Shown here: positions 34,101 to 42,112 of the stretch, piece after piece
How the letters are laid out: each line of letters starts with the position of its first letter
Position numbering within the stretch: position 1 is the stretch's first letter
Assembly: GCA_020524245.1 (NCBI GenBank)
Contig: JAIVLN010000008.1
Location: 32,564-96,563, forward strand
Length of the DNA stretch: 64,000 bases
From: Rossellomorea aquimaris
Lineage (GTDB): Bacteria; Bacillota; Bacilli; Bacillales; Fictibacillaceae
Direction of reading: 5' to 3'
Notes under the pieces: model-generated
What the model saw: only the letters and a program-made list of their open reading frames with translations
Database searches by the model: none
What the model was told of the DNA's origin: nothing
Translations under genes and position numbers: made by a program

Positions 34101-34184
34101 ATCTACTTGCTATTTGACCGCGTAAAAGAAAAGCGCGCAATCAGAAAGCAACAACAACAGGATGAACCACTGTTAAATGAATAA
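31110..34184 (+). CDS. RND-family efflux permease (AcrB/SwrC type)
   Basis: 1024 residues from the ATG at 31110, behind GAGTGG. Twelve membrane helices in two halves with large extracytoplasmic loops after helices 1 and 7. FRPIAMGMVILFMLIIGA, NTPVDLFPDLTFP and GASPEEVE are typical HAE1 sequences. In helix 4 the proton-relay region reads GMIVDNSIVILES, so one of the two Asp of AcrB is Asn, as is common in this branch. B. subtilis SwrC exports surfactin; the substrate here is unknown. Forms a two-gene operon with the adaptor. Confidence 0.93.
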   Translation: MKITKLSVFRPIAMGMVILFMLIIGAVSVRNTPVDLFPDLTFPVAAVTVTYEGASPEEVEKLLATPIENIMGTIPNVESVSSVSRTGGALIIVSYTWGTDMDFAALKMREQLDAVREQLPGDAPQPRVLRFNPNDLPIVRLGIQAPNGDLVSAKKLVENEIKPVLDSVDGVAAVTIEGGTEKVVNISVDPAVLKDYGLTIDQLRQILAGENVTLPSGKIKDEGLEYPVRVYGEFDSITELKQLPIPTKSGVIQLEQLVDVTETTASADQISYLNGKPSIGISILKQSGENTVTVANKIEDKLDNLKLSEDVEVETIFNQAKFIKQSIRAVIYNMLIGSVLAAGILFLFLRNIRSTLIIGFSIPISVMTAFIFMYFSGQTLNILTLGGLALGVGMIVDNSIVILESIYRLREKGVPLKEAAIKGTTEVGGAVIASTLTTVVVFLPIVFVDGLAAQLFKPLALSVTYALAASLITALIIVPLLSSNMMTRKQKTMIIKGRFLNFQRRYVYMLRKALRYPKRVIMGTVVLLLISLSAIPFIGTEFLPAQDQSFVNINVELPPGSSSETTYDTTEKINNKLTAIEEIDLYYVTIGGSNDFSVQAGTNNNKAMYSILLKPIADREKSDVQVAEKIRNDLDFINEAEVSVQASDSGFSESPVSLEISGPDLRTLEVISDRIKEEIAKVDGIREIDSNYETGNPLVEIEVNRNKASSFGLTSAQVSLAIQNATNGRVATAFNRNGDQVDVRVRVDPSELETVEDLEQLQLETPTGELVGLGAIADIERGKGPSQINRTDRLREIRVSASILDRDLGNVVKDVKEQIRENVPLPPGYEVSFGGQNQQMNDAFFKLSGALALAIVLIYMVMAGQFESFFYPFIIMFAIPLTAIGILFGLVVTGQPFGVGSLVGILILTGIVVNNAIVLVDYINQLKQRGLSTSIAIVRAGKARLRPIMMTALTTILGLIPLMLGIGEGTEIQQPMAIVIVFGLLFGTLISLVFIPVIYLLFDRVKEKRAIRKQQQQDEPLLNE

Positions 34185-34187
34185 ACG

Positions 34188-34219
34188 AAAAAAGAGGTGC
34201 CTATTGTGCGCCTCTTTTT
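34188..34219 (+). terminator. Terminator of the RND operon
   Basis: AAAAGAGGTGC pairs with GCGCCTCTTTTT around ctattgt. Confidence 0.85.
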
Positions 34220-34224
34220 ATCGT

Positions 34225-34271
34225 AAAAAGGGGCTTAGTCATAAGTGGTCATTCACTCATGACTAAGCCCC
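34225..34271 (-). terminator. Terminator of the yjbC unit
   Basis: A perfect 13-bp stem GGGGCTTAGTCAT / ATGACTAAGCCCC, followed on the minus strand by TTTTT. Confidence 0.85.
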
Positions 34272-34297
34272 CTGTTTTCAGTAAATCTGTTTCGAGT

Positions 34298-34423
34298 TTA
34301 GGCAGTATGTTTCGATTGGGATGCTGGTCCTTTTGTCGGTTTCGGAGTCCAGCCTGGTAGCCTGTTTCTAAGAAGATCTTTCAACCATTCGCGTTTCTTC
34401 TTATTTTTAGTACGGCGTTTCAT
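34298..34423 (-). CDS. Small basic protein downstream of yjbC
   Basis: 41 residues from an ATG at 34423 with GGGCGGTGATGG upstream. Starts MKRRTKNKKKREWLKDLL and ends KGPASQSKHTA; Lys/Arg-rich with a WLKDLLRNRLPGW core. It starts 22 bases after the yjbC stop and precedes a perfect terminator, so it is the last gene of that transcript. No family recognised; such peptides can bind nucleic acid or membranes, which is only a guess. Confidence 0.6.
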   Translation of the reverse strand: MKRRTKNKKKREWLKDLLRNRLPGWTPKPTKGPASQSKHTA

Positions 34424-34445
34424 ACCATCACCGCCCTTTCCTTGC

Positions 34446-34988
34446 TTACTCTTCAAAGGTGAGAACGTCGTCTACATCCTGATAAGATTTACCGTATATC
34501 TCCACATCTTTATATGTGTGGATCTTCTCATACGTTTTTTTCATGCTTTCATATACCATTTCTTCGGACTCATCTTTTGGAGCCCAGAAAAGAATTTCCA
34601 TTTCATTAATCTCATTTGTTGCTAATGAACGACGTCGGTATCCGATTGATTTGGCATGGACGAAACCTTCACGCTTATAAAAGCGCTGTCTTTTTTCCGT
34701 ATCCGTATCTTCATAATCGACTGGTTCCACTTCCAAGATAATCGGCTTACCCTTATTCTTCATTTTTTCTAACAGTTTGTGACCAATGCCTTGTCCACGG
34801 GCAGCACCTGAAACGTAGATGTAATCAATGAATAGAAAATCTTCGAATTCTGCATACATGAGGACATGATGTTCACCTTCATCTTTGTGATAGACGTCCC
34901 CTTGTTCCTTTAACAATAGCTCCATGTGTTTCTTCGACTTCATTTCTTCCACAGGAAAGTACTCGTTTAATTTCTCGTACCAGTTCAT
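34446..34988 (-). CDS. yjbC: GNAT-family acetyltransferase YjbC
   Basis: 180 residues from MNWYEKLNEYF at 34988, with AAAGGAT upstream; the longer frame to 35054 adds a basic unconserved tail. IYVSGAARGQGIGHKLL (about 77-93) is the acetyl-CoA binding R/Q-x-x-G-x-G/A motif. In B. subtilis yjbC is stress-induced and read together with spx. Here its downstream gene is the small basic ORF instead. The acceptor is unknown. Confidence 0.9.
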   Translation of the reverse strand: MNWYEKLNEYFPVEEMKSKKHMELLLKEQGDVYHKDEGEHHVLMYAEFEDFLFIDYIYVSGAARGQGIGHKLLEKMKNKGKPIILEVEPVDYEDTDTEKRQRFYKREGFVHAKSIGYRRRSLATNEINEMEILFWAPKDESEEMVYESMKKTYEKIHTYKDVEIYGKSYQDVDDVLTFEE

Positions 34989-35221
34989 TGATCTATCCTT
35001 TCTTTTTTGATTCTTCTCTTCCATTATAACACATCCTCCGATTCCATTTTTCAAAGTATTCGTAATTTGGATGAAATGAACTATTTTTATGTCGAGATTA
35101 AAGTATTAGGCGGTCAGGTTATATTCGGTTAATTATTTCCCCTCTTTCCTTCCAACGAAACTTCTTTTACAATAGTAGTATTAGAAAAATGTGGATGTTA
35201 CATACAAGGGAGGACTGCTGG

Positions 35222-35401
35222 ATGGACTTTTTCATCGATATGACACTTCTAGGTCTATTCATCATTGGGTTGACTGCATTCATGGGGATCATCACTCATG
35301 GTGCAGCTGCAAAGCTTTTCGGACGGGGAAATGCAAAATTCTTCTTAAATAAGAGTAAAGGAACGCAAACAGGGTGGCGTAAAGTACAAAGACGCCCTTA
35401 A
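35222..35401 (+). CDS. Small single-helix membrane protein
   Basis: 59 residues from the ATG at 35222, after GGGAGGACTGCTGG; the in-frame ATG at 35189 lacks a site. One or two hydrophobic segments (about 3-28) are followed by a basic tail AKFFLNKSKGTQTGWRKVQRRP. Not recognised. Divergent from yjbC. Confidence 0.55.
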   Translation: MDFFIDMTLLGLFIIGLTAFMGIITHGAAAKLFGRGNAKFFLNKSKGTQTGWRKVQRRP

Positions 35402-35486
35402 GCACCTGAAACGGAGATCAACTACTTTTAAAGAAAACTTGGCGAGACCAAGCCTTTTGTAGGTCGAGCCTTAGTTGCCCTTATAC

Positions 35487-35513
35487 TGAAGAAAGTATTT
35501 TATACTTTCTTCA
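35487..35513. repeat. Perfect 12-bp inverted repeat
   Basis: TGAAGAAAGTAT and ATACTTTCTTCA flank TTT. No T run follows on either strand, so it may be an operator or a weak RNA stem rather than a classical terminator. Confidence 0.6.
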
Positions 35514-35542
35514 AGTGCAAGAGCAACAATGTTTGCGAAAAC

Positions 35543-35570
35543 AAAAAAAGCTGGCCATCGGCCAGCTTTT
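35543..35570 (-). terminator. Terminator of the DUF4015 gene
   Basis: AAAAGCTGGCC pairs with GGCCAGCTTTT, then TTT on the minus strand. Confidence 0.9.
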
Positions 35571-35575
35571 CGTCA

Positions 35576-36769
35576 TTAAGGCGTATAATCTACATTTGGC
35601 GTATAGGTGTTACCTGCATCCCATAGGAGGAATTCCTTGATGCCATTTTCATTCAATGCTCTGATTTGCGCTTCCACTTCTGCCTTTCCATAAACCCTGT
35701 AATTCCCAGCACCTAGATAAGAAGCTGTGAAGTCCTGGATCCACGGGCGGGAGGTTGGTGGATTTTCTAGCTCAGCTAGCTTTTTATTTTCCATTTTCGC
35801 GTATTCCGTAACCAGTCGGTATGGCTCGAGATCTGGCTTTGCAATTCCGAAATACGATGTCCAGTGACTTGGATAAATCATGGATGAAATGACATCCACA
35901 TGGCTGGCGATTTTCGTGAAATTCTGGCCAATACCAGGCGCTTCAGGCAATGTTGCTGTGTAACCGAAAATATCTACGGAAACGTCTACATCATATGGTT
36001 CGAGCTTCCCTTTCGCATATTCTACGAAATCAGTAACCGCGGATACACGTTTTTGAACATTTTCCATATCAAGCTTCGCATACTCACCCATATTGTATTG
36101 AAGCGTTGTGTCCCTCTTCTCAAATCCTTCCGGGAATCTTACGTAATCGAACTGGATTTCCTGGAATCCAAGCTTTGCAGCCTCTATAGCGATTTCGACG
36201 TTATAGTCCCAGACTTCCTTCATGAATGGATTGACGAATGCTTCCCCACGTCTATTCTTCCAGATCGCATTTCCGTTCTTGAACGATAATTCAGGTCTTT
36301 GACTTGCTAACACTGAATCTTTGAATACAACAATCCGGGCAATTGGATAAATCTTTTCTTTTTCTAAAGTCTCAAGCATCTTTCTTGGATCCTTGATGTA
36401 AGGCTGACCAAATGAATGCATCGGGGAAGATTCATCTGGTATGTAAGTGATATTCCCTGTATCATCCTTAATATCAATGACCATTGCGTTCAGATCCGTA
36501 CTGTTGATCAACGATATCAGTTTTTCAAAACGGCTGCCACCGGCAGAGTGACCCGTCACATAAACACCTCGCACTGCATCTGGATACTCAAAACTTAGAC
36601 CAGAATCATAGACGAATCGAGGCATTTTCTCTGGTAATTCTCTCTTCATAACGTGTGATTCAATTCCTTGATGATATGTTACTTTATGTTGTTCCGGTTT
36701 TTCGTCAGCCATCTCCCACGATGGGAACGATAGCAGGAACAACGACATGATTACTTTGATCATCCCCAT
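35576..36769 (-). CDS. Putative glycoside hydrolase (DUF4015 type), likely secreted
   Basis: 397 residues with GGGGAGGAACGGAAT upstream. An N-terminal hydrophobic stretch (4-16) may be a signal peptide. RGVYVTGHSAGG, NAMVIDIKDDTGNITY, GFQEIQFDYVRFP, DIFGYT and SSMIYPSHW match the TIM-barrel DUF4015 family of putative glycoside hydrolases. Asp in QFDYVRFPE and DVSVDIFG are likely active-site residues. Substrate unknown; a cell-wall or exopolysaccharide target is plausible. Confidence 0.88.
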   Translation of the reverse strand: MGMIKVIMSLFLLSFPSWEMADEKPEQHKVTYHQGIESHVMKRELPEKMPRFVYDSGLSFEYPDAVRGVYVTGHSAGGSRFEKLISLINSTDLNAMVIDIKDDTGNITYIPDESSPMHSFGQPYIKDPRKMLETLEKEKIYPIARIVVFKDSVLASQRPELSFKNGNAIWKNRRGEAFVNPFMKEVWDYNVEIAIEAAKLGFQEIQFDYVRFPEGFEKRDTTLQYNMGEYAKLDMENVQKRVSAVTDFVEYAKGKLEPYDVDVSVDIFGYTATLPEAPGIGQNFTKIASHVDVISSMIYPSHWTSYFGIAKPDLEPYRLVTEYAKMENKKLAELENPPTSRPWIQDFTASYLGAGNYRVYGKAEVEAQIRALNENGIKEFLLWDAGNTYTPNVDYTP

Positions 36770-36946
36770 ATTCCGTTCCTCCCCTGTTGTTATACCTATA
36801 GATACTATTATAAAAAACCAATCTTTTCATGAGAAGTAACTTTCGACATATATTTCATCAATTTTCCTATTATGTTATTGAAATTACGATTATTGTAAGA
36901 AAATTTCTGTTGACAGGATTTTGTCAATTATGCGTGCATTTTTTTC

Positions 36947-36975
36947 TTGAAATGGCCTGCAAAACATGCTATATT
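36947..36975 (+). promoter_or_regulatory. SigA promoter of the HD-domain gene
   Basis: TTGAAA, a 17-base spacer, TATATT; the start codon lies about 30 bases further with AGGAGGT between. Confidence 0.75.
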
Positions 36976-37010
36976 GTTGAACAATACACTCAAGAATAGG
37001 AGGTATACCC

Positions 37011-37547
37011 ATGCATAAGCCTACATTGTTGGAAATCTTCAATCATCCAAAAACACAAAAATATATTCAACGTTCTGGAGTTGTGCATGCGATCGCCTCC
37101 AGTTATCATGCTTTCAAGATTGCACAACGCTTTGGTGTCGATCCTGAATTAGCCTGTAAAGCAGCCTTGCTTCACGATATTGGTCACTACACATGGTATC
37201 GTGACGGTGAGTGGGACTTTGAGCTTTATAAAGCGAACGATATCCATGCTATCAAGGGTGCCGAACGTGCCCATAAAATTTTGATCCAGTTAGGGGAAAA
37301 AAGAGAAACTGCGAAGGAAATTTCATTAGCGATCCTTTTGCATACCGATTCCTATCTTCCCCAGGGGAGCTTACACCTGAGTCCACTGCAAAAGGTTGTA
37401 AAGTTAGCTGATGAAGCTGATGAAGAGCCGAATGGCAACCATCATTACCGTACAATTGTGCATGACAAAGCTGTCGAGCTAATTCTAAAGCTTGATAACA
37501 AGATACAGGAAAGTAAAGGCGAAAAAACGTTTCAACAAACCAGTTGA
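37011..37547 (+). CDS. HD-domain phosphohydrolase
   Basis: 178 residues with AGGAGG upstream. HDIGHYTWY (about 54-62) is the HD metal-binding pair; His25/His33 in HAIASSYH and a later DEADEE complete the site, as in small YqeK-like or HD-superfamily nucleotide phosphohydrolases. The substrate cannot be told. It converges with the next gene, their stops three bases apart. Confidence 0.85.
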   Translation: MHKPTLLEIFNHPKTQKYIQRSGVVHAIASSYHAFKIAQRFGVDPELACKAALLHDIGHYTWYRDGEWDFELYKANDIHAIKGAERAHKILIQLGEKRETAKEISLAILLHTDSYLPQGSLHLSPLQKVVKLADEADEEPNGNHHYRTIVHDKAVELILKLDNKIQESKGEKTFQQTS

Positions 37548-37550
37548 TCC

Positions 37551-37973
37551 TTAAGACAAATAACAATAACTCATTGTTCTGTCCTCTTCAATCATATTAC
37601 AACCCAGTTCAAGGCTTAACTGGGTTCTGTCCACTTCCCCATCATATTGAAATTGAACTTTGACCATCTTTAAATACTTCGCTTTCTTCACTGCAAACTC
37701 CAATAGTTTTCTCTCTAATTGGAAGGAAGTCTTCTCATGATTGATATACAGATTTTTGATACCGAGTGTGTCTGTGGTGTGATCAATTGTGTACCACAAT
37801 AAACCTACCCAATCATCATCGTTAGAAAATATATAAATCTCCTCATTCTCTTCCAAATGTAGCGATCGCTCATCCAAATCTGTGGCAAAAGCTGGAGTGA
37901 TTTTGTTTTCACGAATTAATTGAAGTAAAAATTCACGATCCATATCAGGATCATACTGGTAAAAAATCATCAT
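37551..37973 (-). CDS. GNAT-like acetyltransferase
   Basis: 140 residues from an ATG at 37973 (or the next codon) after GGAAGGGGG. The DWVGLLWYTIDH strand, a TLGIKNLYINHE strand and an ERKLLEFAVKKAKYLKM helix resemble the GNAT core, though the R-x-x-G-x-G/A loop is weak. It could be a degenerate family member. Function unknown. Confidence 0.6.
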   Translation of the reverse strand: MMIFYQYDPDMDREFLLQLIRENKITPAFATDLDERSLHLEENEEIYIFSNDDDWVGLLWYTIDHTTDTLGIKNLYINHEKTSFQLERKLLEFAVKKAKYLKMVKVQFQYDGEVDRTQLSLELGCNMIEEDRTMSYCYLS

Positions 37974-38053
37974 CCAACCCCCTTCCTTACCATTTATACG
38001 ACTATTTAACATGTATTATACACAAGCTCATTGATATCCTGCCTTTGTGAACA

Positions 38054-38089
38054 TAAAAAAACAGCTCTCTAGAGAGAACTGTTCTAAAA
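38054..38089 (-). terminator. Terminator of the degV gene
   Basis: AACAGTTCTCTC pairs with GAGAGCTGTT, followed by TTTTT on the minus strand. Confidence 0.85.
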
Positions 38090-38938
38090 TTTGATAAAAC
38101 CGATCAACTTTTCTCCCCCGTAAGTTCCGATGACACTTCCTAGTTTGATGCATCGGATTTTCTTAAAGGAGTCAAGAGAAAATTGTTCCTTGAACGTATC
38201 AAAGACGACTTGTCTGGATGGATAACTGTGAACGATGAAAAGCTCTTCGTTATTATCTTTCCAATCCTGGACCATCTCAGCCAATTTACGAATCCCTTTC
38301 TTCTTACCTCGGAAATTTTCAATTGTTTCAACAGCACCATCCTTTACTTTCAGCAAAGGTTTGATGTTCAAGAAATTTCCTACTTTTCCTTGTAAAACTG
38401 AAATTCTTCCACCTTTGGTAATGTTTTCGAGCGTTTCTAGAAGGATGATTCCGGCTACACTTTTCTTTCGTTCCTCAAGTTGAGTATGAACCTCTTCAAC
38501 AGAAAGACCTTGTTTAATTAATTCATCTGCATACTCCAATAAGTAAATGACACCAGCAGAAACTGTCCCTGTATCAACGACAAACAGCTTGGATTTTTCC
38601 TCATCTGTCAGCATTTCTTTTGCAACATTCGCACTTTGGTATGTGCCACTCAGTCCACTCGCCATCCCTAAATAAAGGATCGTGTAACCTTCGTTAATCA
38701 GTTTATGGAATGTGTCATAGAACTTTTGTGGAGCAGGTTGACTGGTTTTCGGAAGTTCTTTTGCATTACGCATCTTATCATAAAACTCTTCATGGGTAAT
38801 GGTAATACCATCTAAATAAGTTCCTTCATTTTTGAAATCTACATTTAATGGGACCACATGAACCGGACAAGATGTTTCGATGACATCTTCCTGACCAAGA
38901 TAATCGCTCCCACTATCTAATACAAATGCTATAGACAT
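38084..38938 (-). CDS. degV: DegV-family fatty-acid-binding protein
   Basis: 284 residues. DSGSDYL near the N-terminus, TSQPAPQKFYDTFHKL, YLGMASGLSGTYQSA, VDTGTVSAG and GGRISVLQGKVG form the fatty-acid pocket pattern of DegV/FakB proteins. In staphylococci FakB presents fatty acids to the kinase FakA. No fakA is adjacent. Monocistronic with its own terminator. Confidence 0.92.
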   Translation of the reverse strand: MSIAFVLDSGSDYLGQEDVIETSCPVHVVPLNVDFKNEGTYLDGITITHEEFYDKMRNAKELPKTSQPAPQKFYDTFHKLINEGYTILYLGMASGLSGTYQSANVAKEMLTDEEKSKLFVVDTGTVSAGVIYLLEYADELIKQGLSVEEVHTQLEERKKSVAGIILLETLENITKGGRISVLQGKVGNFLNIKPLLKVKDGAVETIENFRGKKKGIRKLAEMVQDWKDNNEELFIVHSYPSRQVVFDTFKEQFSLDSFKKIRCIKLGSVIGTYGGEKLIGFIKF

Positions 38939-39015
38939 ATACTTTCCTCATTCCTGTTCAGACTATCTCTTATTATCCTAGAGGGTTTCGGGTAAAATTA
39001 CAACTACTTTCAATC

Positions 39016-39047
39016 AAAAAGAAAACGATCTCCTCTGAGAGATCGTC
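39016..39047 (-). terminator. Terminator of the opp operon
   Basis: GAGACGATCTC pairs with GAGATCGTTTTC on the minus strand with a T-rich tail. Confidence 0.8.
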
Positions 39048-39064
39048 TCCTGAACGTTCAAATA

Positions 39065-40057
39065 TTAGTTTTCTTTCACTTCGTCATCATACAAGTGACA
39101 AGCAACATAGTGTCCTTCACGTGCTTCTTGCCATTTAGGAACGACTTTCGCACATACGTCCATTGCATGAGGACATCTTGTTCGGAAACGACATCCACTT
39201 GGAGGGGATACAGGACTTGGTACGTCTCCCTCAAGGATGATTCGTTCACGGCTACGCTCCAATTCAGGATCCGGAACTGGAATTGCAGAAAGCAATGCTT
39301 GCGTGTACGGATGGAGCGGCTCATTGTATAGCGTATCACTATCAGTCAACTCAACTAAGTTACCAAGGTACATAACACCAACACGGTCACTGATATGCTT
39401 AACCATCGAAAGGTCATGAGCAATGAACAGATAAGTGAGTCCGCGTTCACGCTGGAGCTTCTGCATCAAGTTAACAACCTGAGCCTGGATAGATACGTCT
39501 AGTGCAGAGATCGGCTCATCGGCAATGATGAAGTCCGGGTCTACCGCAAGAGCACGTGCAATCCCGATACGTTGACGTTGTCCACCACTAAATTCGTGTG
39601 GATAACGGTTCGCGTGTTCTTTGTTCAAGCCGACTGTTTCAAGCAATTCATATACTTTGTTCAGTCGATCTTCTTTCGTCTTAGCAAGACCGTGAACATC
39701 AATACCTTCTGCAATGATATCTTTTACGGTCATTCTTGGGTTCAAGGATGCATATGGATCTTGGAAGATCATTTGCATCTTACGGTTAAACTCTTTCAAT
39801 TTCGCTTTATCTTTCTTACCATGAACGTCCTCACCATCAAAAGTGACTGAGCCGTCAGTTGCACCGTAAAGACGAATAATTGTACGTCCGGTTGTCGATT
39901 TACCACAACCAGATTCACCAACGAGCCCCAACGTTTCACCTTTATAAATGTTGAAAGATACATCATCGACTGCCTTTAGATGTTGTCCTTTCCCCATGTT
40001 GAAATACTTCTTCAGGTTCTTGACTTCAACTAATACTTCTTTTTCTTGTGTAGACAT
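39065..40057 (-). CDS. oppF: Oligopeptide ABC transporter ATPase OppF
   Basis: 330 residues. Walker A GESGCGKST (about 52-60), signature SGGQRQRIGIARALA and Walker B FIIADEPISALD are intact. The C-terminal GCRFRTRCPHAMDVC provides the Cys for the Fe-S/metal site of Opp/Dpp ATPases. Its first base overlaps the end of oppD, so translation is coupled. Forms a heterodimer with OppD that drives peptide uptake. Confidence 0.95.
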   Translation of the reverse strand: MSTQEKEVLVEVKNLKKYFNMGKGQHLKAVDDVSFNIYKGETLGLVGESGCGKSTTGRTIIRLYGATDGSVTFDGEDVHGKKDKAKLKEFNRKMQMIFQDPYASLNPRMTVKDIIAEGIDVHGLAKTKEDRLNKVYELLETVGLNKEHANRYPHEFSGGQRQRIGIARALAVDPDFIIADEPISALDVSIQAQVVNLMQKLQRERGLTYLFIAHDLSMVKHISDRVGVMYLGNLVELTDSDTLYNEPLHPYTQALLSAIPVPDPELERSRERIILEGDVPSPVSPPSGCRFRTRCPHAMDVCAKVVPKWQEAREGHYVACHLYDDEVKEN

Positions 40058-41076
40058 TAGCGTGCACCCCCAACAGTTGCCTCAGCAGGTTTTTCTACTT
40101 TAGGTGCTCTTTCATCGAGTAGCCAGCATGCTGCCTGGTGTGTACCTGAAACTTCTGTTGCTTCTGGCATATGATCCACACAAACTTGCATTGCATGAGG
40201 GCAACGAGCAGCAAATGGACATCCTTTAGGAGGATCACTCAAGTCTGGTGGTGAACCAGGAATTGCAATCAGTTCACTTCCAGAATCTCCTACTTTCGGC
40301 ATCGAAGCTAGTAGTCCCCATGTGTATGGGTGCTTCGGCTTATAGAAGATTTCATCGACCGTTCCTGTTTCTACAATTTGTCCACCGTACATGACCGCAA
40401 CACGTTGAGCGGCATTTGCCACGACACCTAAGTCATGCGTAATCAAGATAATAGCTGTACCTGTCTTATCTTGCAAGTCACGCATAAGGTCTAAAATCTG
40501 TGCTTGAATTGTAACGTCAAGTGCAGTTGTCGGCTCATCGGCAATCAAAATCTTCGGATTACAAGCAAGTGCAATCGCGATGACGACACGTTGTCTCATA
40601 CCACCTGAAAATTGGTGAGGGTATTGCTTCAAGCGTGATTCTGCATTTGGAATACCGACTAGTTTCAACAACTCGATCGCACGAGCCGTAGCCTGAGACT
40701 TCGACATCTTCTGATGGATTCGAAGCCCTTCCATAATCTGATTCCCGATTGTCATCGTCGGGTTCAGTGAAGTCATCGGATCCTGGAAAATCATAGAGAT
40801 TTCAGAACCTCTAACTTTTTGCATTTGACGCTCTGAATATTTTGCTAAATCTTTTCCCTCGAAAAGAATTTCCCCTTCTTTAATACGACCAGGCGGGTTT
40901 GGAATCAATCGCATGATACTTTTGGAAGTAACGGATTTACCAGAACCGGATTCACCTACGATCGCTAGGGTTTCCCCTTTTGTTAAATCAATATCGACAC
41001 CTCTGACCGCTTGCACTTCACCAGCGAATGTGTCAAACGATACGTGTAAGTTTTTTACTTCTAATATCTTTTCCAT
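40057..41076 (-). CDS. oppD: Oligopeptide ABC transporter ATPase OppD
   Basis: 339 residues from MEKILEVKNL at 41076 after GGTGGGTGAAG; a GTG at 41085 is less likely. Walker A GESGSGKS, signature SGGMRQRVVIAIALA, Walker B ILIADEPTTALD, and a GCPFAARCPHAMQVC Cys cluster. Located between oppC and oppF with 19 bases to oppC. Confidence 0.95.
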   Translation of the reverse strand: MEKILEVKNLHVSFDTFAGEVQAVRGVDIDLTKGETLAIVGESGSGKSVTSKSIMRLIPNPPGRIKEGEILFEGKDLAKYSERQMQKVRGSEISMIFQDPMTSLNPTMTIGNQIMEGLRIHQKMSKSQATARAIELLKLVGIPNAESRLKQYPHQFSGGMRQRVVIAIALACNPKILIADEPTTALDVTIQAQILDLMRDLQDKTGTAIILITHDLGVVANAAQRVAVMYGGQIVETGTVDEIFYKPKHPYTWGLLASMPKVGDSGSELIAIPGSPPDLSDPPKGCPFAARCPHAMQVCVDHMPEATEVSGTHQAACWLLDERAPKVEKPAEATVGGAR

Positions 41077-41095
41077 ACTCTTCACCCACCTTCTA

Positions 41096-42112
41096 CTATT
41101 CTCTCATTTTCGGATCTAGTGCGTCACGTAATCCATCGGCTACAACGTTAAATGCAATCATGATCAAACTGATTACGATAGATGGATAGATCATTTGATA
41201 AGGGAAGATCTGCATATTTCTGTATCCCTCATCAATCAACGTTCCTAATGATGCCAATGGCGCTTGCAAACCTAAACCGATAAAGCTCAAGAACGCTTCG
41301 AAGAAGATTGCAGCTGGGATCGTGAACATCGTGTTGATGATGATGACACCAAGTACGTTTGGAATTAAGTGCTTAGATATGATTTTGTTATCGGAAGCAC
41401 CTAAAGTACGTGCAGCTAATACGAATTCTTGTCCTTTAAGCTTCAACATCTGTCCACGCACAATCCTCGACATTCCTATCCAACCGGTTATTGTCAAGGC
41501 GACGGTTATGGATATAATACCCGGATCCAGTACGAGGATCATCAAAATTACAACGACCAAGTTCGGAATACCAATCAAGATCTCAACAATACGTTGCATG
41601 ACATTGTCGACACGTCCACCGTAATAAGCGGAAATACCACCGTATACTACACCGATGACCATATCAATGGCTGCAGCTAACAAAGCAATGTAAAGGGATA
41701 CTCGAGTACCCTGCCAGATACGAGTCCATTGGTCACGTCCAAGTCCGTCTGTACCGAACCAGAAATAGGTCCCTTCTTCCTGACCTTTTAACTCATACAT
41801 GTCGTTACCCATTTCATCTTTACCATCCATGATTCCTAGATTTTCAATTACAGGAACTTTCGCTGGTAGATTCGCACGGGATAAATCTTGTTCAGAGAAT
41901 GAATATTCGTTCATCATAGGTCCAAAGATTGCAAGAATCGAAAGTGCAAGTAGGATGATGCACCCGATGATTGCAGCCTTGTTCTTACGAAGGCGGATCC
42001 AAGCATCTTGCCAATAGCTCAAACTTGGTCCGGCAATCTTCTCGCTTTTTTCACTATCTAAATTAGCAGGCTGAAACAGTTCATCAGTTAAGTAGTCTTC
42101 ACGTTTACTCAT
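41096..42112 (-). CDS. oppC: Oligopeptide ABC transporter permease OppC
   Basis: 338 residues with six membrane helices. The N-terminus is cytosolic and acidic, helix 1 is at about 47-68, and the EAA loop reads TLGASDNKIISKHLIPNV. The domain between helices 1 and 2 is large and outside the cell, as in OppC. Its start overlaps the oppB stop by one base. Confidence 0.95.
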   Translation of the reverse strand: MSKREDYLTDELFQPANLDSEKSEKIAGPSLSYWQDAWIRLRKNKAAIIGCIILLALSILAIFGPMMNEYSFSEQDLSRANLPAKVPVIENLGIMDGKDEMGNDMYELKGQEEGTYFWFGTDGLGRDQWTRIWQGTRVSLYIALLAAAIDMVIGVVYGGISAYYGGRVDNVMQRIVEILIGIPNLVVVILMILVLDPGIISITVALTITGWIGMSRIVRGQMLKLKGQEFVLAARTLGASDNKIISKHLIPNVLGVIIINTMFTIPAAIFFEAFLSFIGLGLQAPLASLGTLIDEGYRNMQIFPYQMIYPSIVISLIMIAFNVVADGLRDALDPKMRE

